DNA of 64,000 bases from Salinarimonadaceae bacterium (GTDB lineage Bacteria; Pseudomonadota; Alphaproteobacteria; Rhizobiales; Beijerinckiaceae). Shown piece by piece: positions 36,611 to 46,291 of this stretch. Location: the NCBI GenBank assembly GCA_007693435.1, contig REDO01000062.1, positions 1-64,000 on the forward strand. Reading direction: 5' to 3'. The translations under genes and the position numbers were made by a program. How positions within the stretch are numbered: the first letter of the stretch is position 1; each line of letters starts with the position of its first letter. Below the pieces are notes generated by a model, which was not told the origin of the DNA, did not search any database, and saw only the letters and a list, made by a program, of their open reading frames with translations.

Positions 36611-37537
36611 ATGAACCGCGCAGCCAAACGCGCGGTCATTTCGTTCGCGGCGCTCGCCGCTGCGGGCGCGGGCGCCTTCTGGGCTTTCACGAGCCCGTCG
36701 CTTTCGCGCGTCGAGATCGCGACGGTCGCTGGCGCGCCCGATCTCGCCAACGGCGAGCTGCTCTTCAACGCCGGCGGCTGCGCCTCCTGCCATGCCGCGC
36801 CGGGGGGCGACGACCGGACGAACCTCGCTGGAGGGCTGGCGCTGGCGACCGGTTTCGGAACTTTCCACGCGCCGAATATCTCGCCTCATCGTGAGGATGG
36901 CATCGGGGCCTGGAGCGTCGGGGACTTCGTCCTGGCGATGCGCGCGGGCGTCTCTCCGGACGGCCGGCACTACTATCCGGCATTTCCCTATACGTCCTAT
37001 CAGCGCATGCGCGAGGACGACCTGCGCGACATGTTTGGCTACATCATGAGCCTCGAGCCCGTCGCCGGGCGAGCGCCGGATCACGATCTCGCTTTCCCCT
37101 ACAACATCCGTCGCGGCGTCGGGCTTTGGAAGCTCGTCTATCTCGACGGCGCGCGCTTCGAGCCTGACCCTTCGCGGAGCGAGAGCTGGAACCGTGGCGC
37201 TTATCTCGTCGAGGCGGCGGCGCATTGCGCGGAATGCCACAGCACCCGCGACTTCGCTGGCGCGATCGTTCCCGAGACGCGCTTCGCCGGCGGGCCGGAG
37301 CCGGACGGACAGGGGTTCTCTCCCAACATCACGCCCCATCCGGACGGCGTCGCCGGCTGGAGCGAGGCGGAGATGGCGGATCTGCTGGCGACCGGCTTCA
37401 CGCCGGATTTCGATTCCGTCGGCGGCTCGATGGCGGCGGTGATCCGCAATACGGCGCTGCTGCCGCAGGCCGATATCGAGGCAATGGCGGAATACATCCT
37501 CAGCCTGCCGCCGCGCCCGACGCCGCCGCGCGACTAA
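36611..37537 (+). CDS. Membrane-anchored diheme cytochrome c
   Basis: This 308-residue protein has an N-terminal signal/anchor helix (AVISFAALAAAGAGAFWAF) and two class I haem sites, GGCASCHAAPGG near residue 56 and HCAECHSTRDF near residue 205. Each is followed by its own cytochrome fold and methionine-bearing loop. Such proteins serve as electron-transfer subunits for dehydrogenases, including molybdenum hydroxylases of the aldehyde and nicotinate type. It is almost contiguous with the preceding cytochrome gene, and I infer a short chain from hydroxylase to the respiratory system. It converges with rsmE. Confidence 0.88.
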   Translation: MNRAAKRAVISFAALAAAGAGAFWAFTSPSLSRVEIATVAGAPDLANGELLFNAGGCASCHAAPGGDDRTNLAGGLALATGFGTFHAPNISPHREDGIGAWSVGDFVLAMRAGVSPDGRHYYPAFPYTSYQRMREDDLRDMFGYIMSLEPVAGRAPDHDLAFPYNIRRGVGLWKLVYLDGARFEPDPSRSESWNRGAYLVEAAAHCAECHSTRDFAGAIVPETRFAGGPEPDGQGFSPNITPHPDGVAGWSEAEMADLLATGFTPDFDSVGGSMAAVIRNTALLPQADIEAMAEYILSLPPRPTPPRD

Positions 37538-37544
37538 GGGCGCG

Positions 37545-38285
37545 TCACCGCCAGTCGCCGCACACTGCCTGAACGAGCGCGAGCGCGGCGACGGCCGCCG
37601 TGTCGGCGCGCAGGATGCGCGGCCCGAGCGAAATCCGCACCGTGTTCGAGCGCGCCAGAAGCATCGCCCGCTCCGTCTCGTCGAACCCGCCTTCAGGCCC
37701 GATCAGGACGGCGAGCGGCCCCGGCGACACAGCCTGCAACGCCGCAACGGGATCGACGACGGGCGCGTCCTCGTCGCAAAAGACCAGCGTCGTCTCGGAG
37801 GGCAGCGCCACGAGCGCCTTTTCGAGGGGAAGTTCGCCCGAGGTTTCGGGGATGGTCAGGATGCCGCATTGCTCCGCCGCCTCGATGGCGTTGGCGCGCA
37901 TGCGTTCGAGATTGATCCGGCTTGTCTGGGTGCGGCGGGTGACGACGGGCTGGAGCCGGCCGGCCCCCATCTCGACGGCCTTCTGCGCCATGTAGTCGAG
38001 GCGGGCGTGTTTCAGCGGCGCGAACATGTAGACAAGCGGCGGCGGCTGCGTCTGCGGTCGGACCTGTTTGATCATCAGGAGCGAGCCGCTCTTGCGCCCG
38101 TCGACGCTGAGGCGCGCGCGCCATTCGCCGTCGCGTCCGTTGAAGGCGAGGATTTCGCCGCCTTCGCCGAGACGCAGGACGTTGAGCAGGTAGTTCGCCC
38201 GCGCGCGATCGAGCGCGATGCGCGTCCCGATCGCGAGCGCGTCGTCGAGGAAAAGCCGCGGGGCCTTGAAGTCGTATGAGGCCAA
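37545..38285 (-). CDS. rsmE: 16S rRNA (uracil-1498-N3)-methyltransferase RsmE
   Basis: RsmE is a SPOUT-class enzyme that methylates U1498 of 16S rRNA in the 30S subunit. The N-terminal PUA-like domain has APRLFLDDAL and YLLNVLRLGEGGEILAFNG. The C-terminal knot has IGPEGGFDETE and SLGPRILRADTAAVAAL, the SAM-binding loops. I chose the TTG at 38285 (246 residues) because homologues start just before YDFKAPRLF; ATGs at 38342 and 38363 are alternatives. None has a good ribosome binding site. It is divergent from the next small secreted protein. Confidence 0.92.
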   Translation of the reverse strand: MASYDFKAPRLFLDDALAIGTRIALDRARANYLLNVLRLGEGGEILAFNGRDGEWRARLSVDGRKSGSLLMIKQVRPQTQPPPLVYMFAPLKHARLDYMAQKAVEMGAGRLQPVVTRRTQTSRINLERMRANAIEAAEQCGILTIPETSGELPLEKALVALPSETTLVFCDEDAPVVDPVAALQAVSPGPLAVLIGPEGGFDETERAMLLARSNTVRISLGPRILRADTAAVAALALVQAVCGDWR

Positions 38286-38472
38286 ATTCGGAAATCCGGT
38301 GTCGAGGTGGGTCGCGCTGCGACAATGCCGCCATATTTTCATGATGCAAGCATGCTCGCGCATGATCTAGCATCACGGTCGATCGCGCTCTGGCGACGGA
38401 CCGCCCGATCTGTTATGCGAAACGCCTGATGCTGGCGCTCGGAGCGCCGCTCGAACGGGACGACGAACGACC

Positions 38473-38922
38473 ATGAACCGCTCCACGCTGTCCATCTTGG
38501 CCGCCGGCATCGGCGCGCTCGCCCTGCAAACGGCGCCGGTCGCCGCGCAGGCTCCTTCATGCAATGCGATCAACGGCATGCTCGAGACGCGCACCTCGAT
38601 CGTCGAACGCATCAACGCGCTCGGCTCCGAGAACGTCGACCCGCGTCCCGCCTGCCGCCTGTTCCGCGAACTCGACGCCAACGGCAAGACCGTGATGGAG
38701 TTTCTCGAGGATAATCAGGCCTGGTGCCAGATCCCGGCGAATTTCGTCGAGGGCTTCCGCGAGGACGTGACGCGCGTCGCGGGCGTTCGCGATCAGGCCT
38801 GCAACGCCGCCGCGCAGTTGAACCGCATGGAGCGGCAGGCGCGCGAACAGCCGAGCCAGAGCGATGTATTCGGTGGTCCTGGCCTGACCGGCCGCTTCCC
38901 GATCCCGCAGGGCGCGCTTTGA
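38473..38922 (+). CDS. Small secreted protein of unknown function
   Basis: The 149-residue product has a Sec signal peptide (ILAAGIGALALQTAPVAAQA). Its mature helical region has four cysteines (PSCNAINGML, PACRLFRE, AWCQIP and DQACNAAAQL), which could form two disulphide bonds in the periplasm. The C-terminus is glycine- and proline-rich (VFGGPGLTGRFPIPQG). I do not recognise a named domain. It is divergent from rsmE and ends 28 bp before ubiA, so it may be cotranscribed with ubiA. Confidence 0.75.
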   Translation: MNRSTLSILAAGIGALALQTAPVAAQAPSCNAINGMLETRTSIVERINALGSENVDPRPACRLFRELDANGKTVMEFLEDNQAWCQIPANFVEGFREDVTRVAGVRDQACNAAAQLNRMERQAREQPSQSDVFGGPGLTGRFPIPQGAL

Positions 38923-38950
38923 CGGTCTTGGGCTGACAGGAGCCCGAGAC

Positions 38951-39907
38951 TTGTTTCGTCTGCCCTTCTTCCGATCGCCCTTCGCCGATAAATCGGTGCC
39001 CGACGCCGTGACCGGCCATTGGGTCGACCGCAACGCCCCGCTGGCGCTACGCCCCTATCTGCGGCTCGCCCGCATCGAGCGCCCCATCGGCTGGTGGCTT
39101 CTGCTCCTGCCGTGCTGGTGGTCCGCCGCACTCGCCGCCATCGCCTCAGGCGCGGCCTATCCCGATCCCGTGCATCTCGCGCTGTTCCTCGTCGGCGCAA
39201 TCGCCATGCGCGGCGCGGGCTCGACCTATAACGACATCGTCGATCGCGATCTCGACGCGCAGGTCGCCCGCACGCGCGACAGGCCGCTCCCTTCCGGGGC
39301 GGTGAGTCTGCGGGCGGCGATCGCGTTCGTCGCGCTCCAGTGCCTCATCGGCCTCGCGGTGCTCCTGCAGTTCAATGGTTTCGCGATCGCGCTGGGCTTC
39401 GCCTCGCTCGGCTTCGTGGCTCTCTATCCGTTCATGAAGCGCTTCTTCTGGATGCCGCAGATCGTCCTCGGCTTCGCCTTCGCCTGGGGCGCGCTGATGG
39501 GTTGGGCGGCGGTCTTCGGATCGCTCGCGCTGGCGCCGGTGCTGCTCTACCTCGCGGTCGTCATCTGGACGATCGGTTATGACACGATCTATGCGCTGCA
39601 AGACATCGAGGACGACGAGATCGCCGGGATCAAATCCTCCGCGCGTCTTTTCGGCGCGTGGGTGAGGGAGGCCGTGGCCGCCTGCTACGTGGCGGCAGTC
39701 GCGCTGCTCGTCGCCGCGCTCGCGCTGGTCGAGGGGGCGGGGCCGATCGCCTATGGCGCGTTGGCGCTCTTTGCCGCGCATCTCGCCTGGCAGGTCGTCA
39801 CGCTCGACCGAGAGGACGGCGCCCGCGCCCTTCGGCTATTTCGCTCGAACCGCGATGCGGGGCTCGTTCTCTTCGTCGGCTGGAGCCTCGCGGCGCTGAT
39901 CGGCTGA
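38951..39907 (+). CDS. ubiA: 4-Hydroxybenzoate polyprenyltransferase UbiA
   Basis: UbiA attaches the polyprenyl tail to 4-hydroxybenzoate in ubiquinone synthesis, in the inner membrane. The 318-residue protein has about eight helices and the two aspartate-rich motifs, NDIVDRDLDAQVARTRDRP and the later YALQDIEDDEIAGIKSSA. The N-terminal RIERPIGWWLLLLPCWW is also typical. It begins at TTG with ACAGGAG upstream. It converges with trxB. Confidence 0.95.
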   Translation: MFRLPFFRSPFADKSVPDAVTGHWVDRNAPLALRPYLRLARIERPIGWWLLLLPCWWSAALAAIASGAAYPDPVHLALFLVGAIAMRGAGSTYNDIVDRDLDAQVARTRDRPLPSGAVSLRAAIAFVALQCLIGLAVLLQFNGFAIALGFASLGFVALYPFMKRFFWMPQIVLGFAFAWGALMGWAAVFGSLALAPVLLYLAVVIWTIGYDTIYALQDIEDDEIAGIKSSARLFGAWVREAVAACYVAAVALLVAALALVEGAGPIAYGALALFAAHLAWQVVTLDREDGARALRLFRSNRDAGLVLFVGWSLAALIG

Positions 39908-39925
39908 TCCGGGCCGCCGGCCTTC

Positions 39926-40927
<1,002 letters not shown>

Positions 40928-40970
40928 TTAAGGCCGATCGGCCGCGCGGGAAACCCCATTCCGCATGAGG

Positions 40971-41939
40971 TCACAGCTCTTTGCGTCGCTCGCGCAGGAG
41001 CGCGAGGATTCGCCGCGCCGCGACCGCACCGGCGTGTTCGGGCGCTGGCGCGTCCGGCTGCGCCGGACGCTTCGGACAGCCGACATGACCGAGCCGCTCC
41101 AGCCGCTCCGCAAACAGCCTGTGGCGACGCCCGAGCCCGCTGAACGAGAACAGGTCCACGGGCTTGCCGGCTCCCAGCGCCTCGGAGACCATCGAGGTCG
41201 AATCGGTCGTGACGAGGAGCCTGTCCGCAAGCGCGAGGATGCCCAGATACGGGTTCTCGCCGGCGCCATTCCAGATGTAGGCGGCGGGATCGCCGGCGAA
41301 GCGCGCAGTCAGCGCGGCGACGACCTGCGGCTCGGTGCGCCGCGAGGACGTGATCAGCAATCCACCGCCCCTTGCCCGATGCGCCGCGAGCGTTTCGACG
41401 AGGCGCGCCGTGTCGGTCTTCGAGAAGCCGCCATGCTTCGTTCGGCCGCCCAGCAGCACGCCGAGGCGGGGCGCGGGCAGGGCGCCGAGGCTAGCCGCGA
41501 AGGCCTCGCGCGCATCCGCGAGCTTTCTTGGCGTAGCTCCATGGATCGTCGTCTCGACGAGAAGCACGTTGTCGCCCGTGACGCCGTCATGGGGGTGCGC
41601 GACAACGAGGTCGAAACAGGAGACGGGCGTCAGCGGGTTCTGGAGATGCACGGTCAGGGTCCGTCCGCCGCTTGCGCGCCTGACCGCGATGGAAGCGGCG
41701 GTCGAGCGGCGCCCGCAACTGATCAGAAGGTCGGGCCATGGCGGTGCGATGGCGTCGCCCTCCGGCGAAAGCCCCTGAAGCGCGAAGGGGCAGAGATGCC
41801 CCGGCAGCCAGCGCCAGGGCCTGCGCAGTACGATCCGCTTCTCCAGGAAGGGCAGGCCGATCGCCTCGGCGAGTCCGATCGCCTGTGCGCGCATGCCCGC
41901 CTCACCCGTGGTCAAGACCCATATGGTCGGTTCGATCAA
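40971..41939 (-). CDS. ELM1/GtrOC1-family putative glycosyltransferase
   Basis: This 322-residue protein belongs to the Mito_fiss_Elm1 family (formerly DUF1022). The family has a GT-B-like fold and was named from a plant mitochondrial fission factor; bacterial members are mostly uncharacterised. Typical blocks are WVLTTGEAGMRAQAIGLAEA near the start, DLLISCGRRS, VHLQNP, GVLLGGRTKHGGF, and TTDSTSMVSEALGAGKPV near the end. It has no signal peptide. It is upstream of trxB in the same orientation and divergent from the Lrp regulator; no substrate can be inferred. Confidence 0.87.
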   Translation of the reverse strand: MIEPTIWVLTTGEAGMRAQAIGLAEAIGLPFLEKRIVLRRPWRWLPGHLCPFALQGLSPEGDAIAPPWPDLLISCGRRSTAASIAVRRASGGRTLTVHLQNPLTPVSCFDLVVAHPHDGVTGDNVLLVETTIHGATPRKLADAREAFAASLGALPAPRLGVLLGGRTKHGGFSKTDTARLVETLAAHRARGGGLLITSSRRTEPQVVAALTARFAGDPAAYIWNGAGENPYLGILALADRLLVTTDSTSMVSEALGAGKPVDLFSFSGLGRRHRLFAERLERLGHVGCPKRPAQPDAPAPEHAGAVAARRILALLRERRKEL

Positions 41940-42046
41940 GCCAGATTCTCCACGCGCAATATCATTGCGTCGGCGCTTGTGCGCTGCAAGCGACGGGATT
42001 AAGTAGGAGCGCCTGCAGCGCAGCGCTTATAGATCACGGAGCCGCC

Positions 42047-42520
42047 ATGCGCGACCGCCTCGATGCGATCGATATGAAAATCCTCGCCGAACTGCAGAGT
42101 GACGGGAGCATCACCAATGTCGAGCTCGCTCGCCGCGTCGGCCTTTCCGCTCCGCCCTGCCTGCGACGGGTTCGTGCGCTCGAGGAAGCCGGCATCATAA
42201 AGGGCTATCGCACGCTGCTCGACCCCAAGCTCCTCGGTTTCGAGGTTGTCTGTTTCGCGATGGTGCAGCTCTCCAGCCAGAGCCAGACGGATCTGAACGC
42301 TTTCATGGGGCGCGTCGCTGACTGGCCGACCGTGCGCGAATGCTGGGTTCTCTCGGGCGACATCGATTTCATCCTGAAATGCGTCGCGACGAATATGGCC
42401 GCGTTCCAGCAATTCGTCGGCGAACTGACGGCATTGCCGAACGTTCGCAATGTCCGCACCGCCTTGAGTCTCGATGTCTCCAAGGACGAGCCGCTGGCGC
42501 CGATCACAGTCGAACACTGA
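42047..42520 (+). CDS. Lrp/AsnC-family transcriptional regulator
   Basis: The 157-residue product has an N-terminal winged helix-turn-helix (LDAIDMKILAELQSDGSITNVELARRVGLSAPPCLRRV) and a C-terminal RAM effector domain (FAMVQLSSQSQTDLNAFMGRV, GDIDFILKCVATNMAAFQQF). It probably binds DNA as a dimer or octamer and senses an amino acid. I chose the ATG at 42047 with CGGAG upstream; the track start at 41738 lies inside the divergent ELM1 gene. It may regulate the divergent ELM1-trxB unit, since the intergenic region is shared. Confidence 0.93.
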   Translation: MRDRLDAIDMKILAELQSDGSITNVELARRVGLSAPPCLRRVRALEEAGIIKGYRTLLDPKLLGFEVVCFAMVQLSSQSQTDLNAFMGRVADWPTVRECWVLSGDIDFILKCVATNMAAFQQFVGELTALPNVRNVRTALSLDVSKDEPLAPITVEH

Positions 42521-42527
42521 CGGCTTT

Positions 42528-44648
42528 TCAGCCGGCCCGCAGCAGTTTCACGCCCGCATCCCTCTCGAAGAGATACAGCAACACGCGCAGAGCCGCGCCG
42601 CGCTCGCTCACGAGTTCCGCGTCCCGCTCCAGAATGAGCCGCGCTTCGTCGCGGGCCACAGTGAGAAGGTCGCCGTCGGTCTCCAGCCGCGCGAGCCGGA
42701 AGCCCGGCGTTCCCGATTGGCGCGAGCCCAGCATCTCGCCCTCGCCGCGCAGGCGCAGATCCTCCTCGGCGATGCGGAAGCCGTCCTCGGTCTCGCGCAT
42801 CATTTCGAGCCGCGCCTTGGCGGTTTCGCCCAGCGGCCCCTTGTAGAGCAGGAGGCAGGTCGAGGCGTCGGCGCCGCGGCCGATTCGTCCGCGAAGCTGG
42901 TGGAGCTGCGCCAGACCGAAGCGCTCCGCGTGTTCGATGACCATGACAGTCGCCCGGGCTACGTCGACGCCGACCTCGATCACGGTGGTCGAGACGAGGA
43001 TTTTCGTCTCGCCCGCGATGAAGCGCTCCATCGCCGCGTCCTTCTCGCGGCCCGGCATCTTGCCGTGCACGAGTCCGACGGCGTCCCCGAAGACCTGCCG
43101 CAGCGTCTCGGCGCGCTCCTCGGCGGCGGCGAGGTCGATATTCTCGGATTCGCCGACGAGCGGGCAGACCCAGTAGACGAGCGCGCCGCGCGCGACGGCG
43201 CGGCCGATGCCCGCCACGACCTCGTCGAGCCGTTCGACCGAGATCAGCTTCGTCGCGATGGGTTGGCGGCCCGCAGGCTTCTCGTCGAGGATCGAGATGT
43301 CCATGTCGCCGAAATGCGCGAGCGCCAGGGTGCGCGGGATGGGCGTCGCGGTCATCACGAGCACGTCCACCGCCTCGCCCTTGTCGCCGAGCGCGAGACG
43401 CTGGTGCACGCCGAACCGGTGTTGTTCGTCGACAACGGCGAGGCCGAGATCGCGAAAGACGACGCCTTCCTGGAAAAGCGCGTGGGTGCCGACAACGATA
43501 TTGATGGAGCCGTTCTCGAGCCCGGCGATGACCGCGCGCCGCTCCGTCGCCCTGTCGCGCCCCGTCGTCAGCGCGATCGTCAAGCCGAGCGCTTCGACCA
43601 TCGGCTTCAGGCGCTCGAAATGTTGGCGCGCAAGAATTTCCGTCGGCGCCATCATGGCGGCCTGTCGGCCGGCCTCGACGGCGCTCGCCATGGCGAGAAG
43701 GCCCACGACCGTCTTGCCGGAGCCGACATCGCCCTGCAGAAGCCGCAGCATCCGTTTGTCCGAGACCATATCGTCACGGATCTCGGCGACGGCGCGTTCC
43801 TGCGCGCCCGTGAGCGGGAAGGGCAGGGCGGATTTCAGCGCTTCGACAAGACGACCGTCGCCGGCGTTCGTCCTCCCCGGCTTGCGGCGCATGCGCGCGC
43901 GAACGAGCGCGAGCGCGAGCTGCGAGGCGAAGATCTCGTCATAGGCGAGGCGCCTTCGCGCGGGGTTTTTCTCGGCAGTTTCGCCGCTGATCTCGCCGGG
44001 TTCGGCGGGCCGATGCAATCCGGTGAGCGCGTCGCGAAATGCAGGCCAGCGATTGCGGGCGAGCCATGCCGCATCCTGCCATTCAGGTAGCGCTGGCGTG
44101 CGCTCCAGCGCTACGCCGACGTAGCGCGCGATCAGGCGGGACGTCAGGCCCTCGGTCTGGCCGTAGACCGGCTCGACGCTGGGCAGCGCTGCAGCGGCGG
44201 CTTCGTCGAGCACCCGGTCTGGATGAACCATCTGCCGGCGGCCGTCCCACATCTCGATCTTGCCGGAAATCACGCGCTGCGCGCCGATCGGCAGAAGGTT
44301 CTGGATGCGGGCGCGGGGCATGTTGAAGAAGACGAGCGCGATGTCACCCGTCCCGTCCTCGACGACGACGCGATAGGGCGCCTTCGATCGGCTCAAGGGG
44401 CCCGGCTGATGGTCCGTCACCGTGACGAGGAGCGTCACCTGTTCGCCGATCGGCGCCTCCGCGATCGAGCCCCGCAGGGCGCGATCCACCCCGCCCGTCG
44501 GCAGGTGAAAGAGCAGGTCGAGGACGCGCGCCGGCCGGCCGGGCTCCCCGAGCAGCCTGTCGAGCAGCGGCGCGATCTTCGGGCCGACGCCCGGCAGCGA
44601 GGTCGCCGGGGCGAAGAGCGGATCGAGAATGGCGGGGCGTAGCGACAT
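42528..44648 (-). CDS. recG: ATP-dependent DNA helicase RecG
   Basis: RecG reverses stalled replication forks and branch-migrates Holliday junctions. The protein has 706 residues from the ATG at 44648; the longer track start at 44765 lacks conservation. The N-terminal wedge domain has LPGVGPKIAPLLDRLLG. Helicase motifs are GDVGSGKTVVGLLAMASA (Walker A), VVDEQHRFGVHQR (DEQH), VMTATPIPRTLALAHFGD and HQLRGRIGRG. The gene is divergent from sdhE, as is common in this order, and convergent with the Lrp gene. Confidence 0.96.
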   Translation of the reverse strand: MSLRPAILDPLFAPATSLPGVGPKIAPLLDRLLGEPGRPARVLDLLFHLPTGGVDRALRGSIAEAPIGEQVTLLVTVTDHQPGPLSRSKAPYRVVVEDGTGDIALVFFNMPRARIQNLLPIGAQRVISGKIEMWDGRRQMVHPDRVLDEAAAAALPSVEPVYGQTEGLTSRLIARYVGVALERTPALPEWQDAAWLARNRWPAFRDALTGLHRPAEPGEISGETAEKNPARRRLAYDEIFASQLALALVRARMRRKPGRTNAGDGRLVEALKSALPFPLTGAQERAVAEIRDDMVSDKRMLRLLQGDVGSGKTVVGLLAMASAVEAGRQAAMMAPTEILARQHFERLKPMVEALGLTIALTTGRDRATERRAVIAGLENGSINIVVGTHALFQEGVVFRDLGLAVVDEQHRFGVHQRLALGDKGEAVDVLVMTATPIPRTLALAHFGDMDISILDEKPAGRQPIATKLISVERLDEVVAGIGRAVARGALVYWVCPLVGESENIDLAAAEERAETLRQVFGDAVGLVHGKMPGREKDAAMERFIAGETKILVSTTVIEVGVDVARATVMVIEHAERFGLAQLHQLRGRIGRGADASTCLLLYKGPLGETAKARLEMMRETEDGFRIAEEDLRLRGEGEMLGSRQSGTPGFRLARLETDGDLLTVARDEARLILERDAELVSERGAALRVLLYLFERDAGVKLLRAG

Positions 44649-44743
44649 CGGCTCCGTCTGGCGCTGGCGTTCGGATGCGGGCGGGCTATATATCCCGCGA
44701 CACGCGGCTCGACGAGAGAGCCGGATCGACCTGGGAGATGGTA

Positions 44744-45040
44744 ATGACAGGCACCGTGCGCACAAGCGCCGATCTCGACGTCCGCCGCCGTCGCATCCTG
44801 TTCCGTTCCTGGCATCGCGGGATGCGGGAGATGGACCTGTTGATGGGCCAGTTCGCCGACGCGACGATCTCCGAACTGACAGATTCCGAACTCGACGATT
44901 TCGAGCTGCTGATCGAGGCTCCAGACCGGGATATCTTCAGCTGGATGACCGGCGAGGCGGAGACGCCCTCAAACTACGATACGCCCGTTTTCCGCCGTCT
45001 CAAGGCATTTCACCAGCACGCTGCGCCGATCAACGTGTGA
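44744..45040 (+). CDS. sdhE: Succinate dehydrogenase assembly factor SdhE (FAD assembly factor)
   Basis: SdhE promotes covalent FAD attachment to SdhA. The 98-residue protein has the family motif RSWHRGMREMDLLMGQFAD, containing the conserved RGxxE. SDSELDDFELL-like and PDRDIFSWMTG segments follow. I chose the ATG at 44744 because GGGAG is 6 bases upstream. The recG-sdhE divergent arrangement agrees with the call. Confidence 0.93.
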   Translation: MTGTVRTSADLDVRRRRILFRSWHRGMREMDLLMGQFADATISELTDSELDDFELLIEAPDRDIFSWMTGEAETPSNYDTPVFRRLKAFHQHAAPINV

Positions 45041-45094
45041 TCCCGCCGGGCGGTGGAACGCGCGAGGATTGTTCGGGGAGGCGTGTCGTCGCCG

Positions 45095-46189
45095 TCAGGC
45101 GACCTCGCTTTGCGAGTCGCTCTGCTTGATAAAGGCCGGGTCGATATCCGTGACCGTCCGATTGCGGCCGAGGCGCTTGGCGAGAAACATGCACTGGTCG
45201 GCGCGCTCGAGCAACGAAACGGCCGTGTCGCCCTTGCGCATGGCTGCGACGCCGACCGAAATAGTCACCTTGCCCAGCGATTCACTCGTCGAGCGCTTGA
45301 TCAGCTCGCGGCTCATCACCGAGGTGCGCACGCGTTCGGCCGCCGCTTTCGCGACGTCGAGAAGTGTGTCGGGCATGATGATGCCGAATTCCTCGCCGCC
45401 GAAACGGGCGAGAGTCGATTTCGCTTTGATTTGCTCGCGCATGGTCATGCTAACGAGGCGCAGCACCTGATCGCCGGTGAGATGGCCGTATGTGTCGTTG
45501 AACCGCTTGAAATTGTCGATGTCGATAACGATCAGCGCCAACGGGCTGCGTTCGACGAGAGCCTGATCCAGCGACTTGACCAGCATTTCCTCGAAATGCT
45601 TGCGATTGGCGATGCCAGTCAGCGGATCGGTTAGCGATTCCATACGCACCGCTTCGAGCGATTCGCGCAGGCCCTCGATTTCGCCGCGCGTTTCGCGCAG
45701 GCGTGATTCGAGCGTTTCATTCGTCGCGCGGACGTCTTTCGTGGCCAGAACCAGCGATGCGACAATTTCCCGAACGCGGTTGCGATCGACCCCGTCCGAC
45801 AGATCGGCGGCGAACGCGTCCAGCGACTGCCCGTATTTGCGGGTCGAGCCGAGCGCCATGTCGAGCATTTCCATGACCTGACCGATTTCGGAAACGACGA
45901 CCGCGCCGGTCTTTTCCGCTTCCTCGCCGAAGCGCTCCGAGGCGATGTGCTGTGCGTGAATCGTCTCGATCGCGTTATCGTCGATCTTGCCGCTTTCGGC
46001 CGCCAGTCGCTTTATCGCGTCGTTTACGGCGGGCTTGTAGCCGGCGACGTAGGTGTACCAGACTTCATAGGAGCGGGGCGAGGCTGACGAGCCGTATGAC
46101 TTCATCAGCTCCAGCGCGCGCTGGGCTATCGTATACGTTCTGTCGACGTCGAAATCCACCAAACTGCCCGACACGTTGAATGCCCCCAC
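45095..46189 (-). CDS. GGDEF-domain diguanylate cyclase
   Basis: This 364-residue protein would make c-di-GMP from two GTP molecules. The N-terminal half is a soluble helical region with no membrane segment (RTYTIAQRALELMKSYGSSASPRSYEVWYTYVAGY), then a coiled coil. The C-terminal GGDEF domain has SLTDPLTGIANRKHFEEML and the active motif FGGEEFGIIMPDT. The RxxD inhibitory site expected five residues before it reads KAKS, so product inhibition is probably absent. The start is GTG at 46189, with another GTG five codons in. The gene stands alone between sdhE and the helicase gene. Confidence 0.93.
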   Translation of the reverse strand: MGAFNVSGSLVDFDVDRTYTIAQRALELMKSYGSSASPRSYEVWYTYVAGYKPAVNDAIKRLAAESGKIDDNAIETIHAQHIASERFGEEAEKTGAVVVSEIGQVMEMLDMALGSTRKYGQSLDAFAADLSDGVDRNRVREIVASLVLATKDVRATNETLESRLRETRGEIEGLRESLEAVRMESLTDPLTGIANRKHFEEMLVKSLDQALVERSPLALIVIDIDNFKRFNDTYGHLTGDQVLRLVSMTMREQIKAKSTLARFGGEEFGIIMPDTLLDVAKAAAERVRTSVMSRELIKRSTSESLGKVTISVGVAAMRKGDTAVSLLERADQCMFLAKRLGRNRTVTDIDPAFIKQSDSQSEVA

Positions 46190-46291
46190 TCACCGCAGAG
46201 ACGCCTGCTTAGCGCGCAGCGTCACTTTAGTTCATAATGTCGCATGATCAACAAATCCTAAACGCCGGACGCCGACGGGTCCAAAAAAGCG

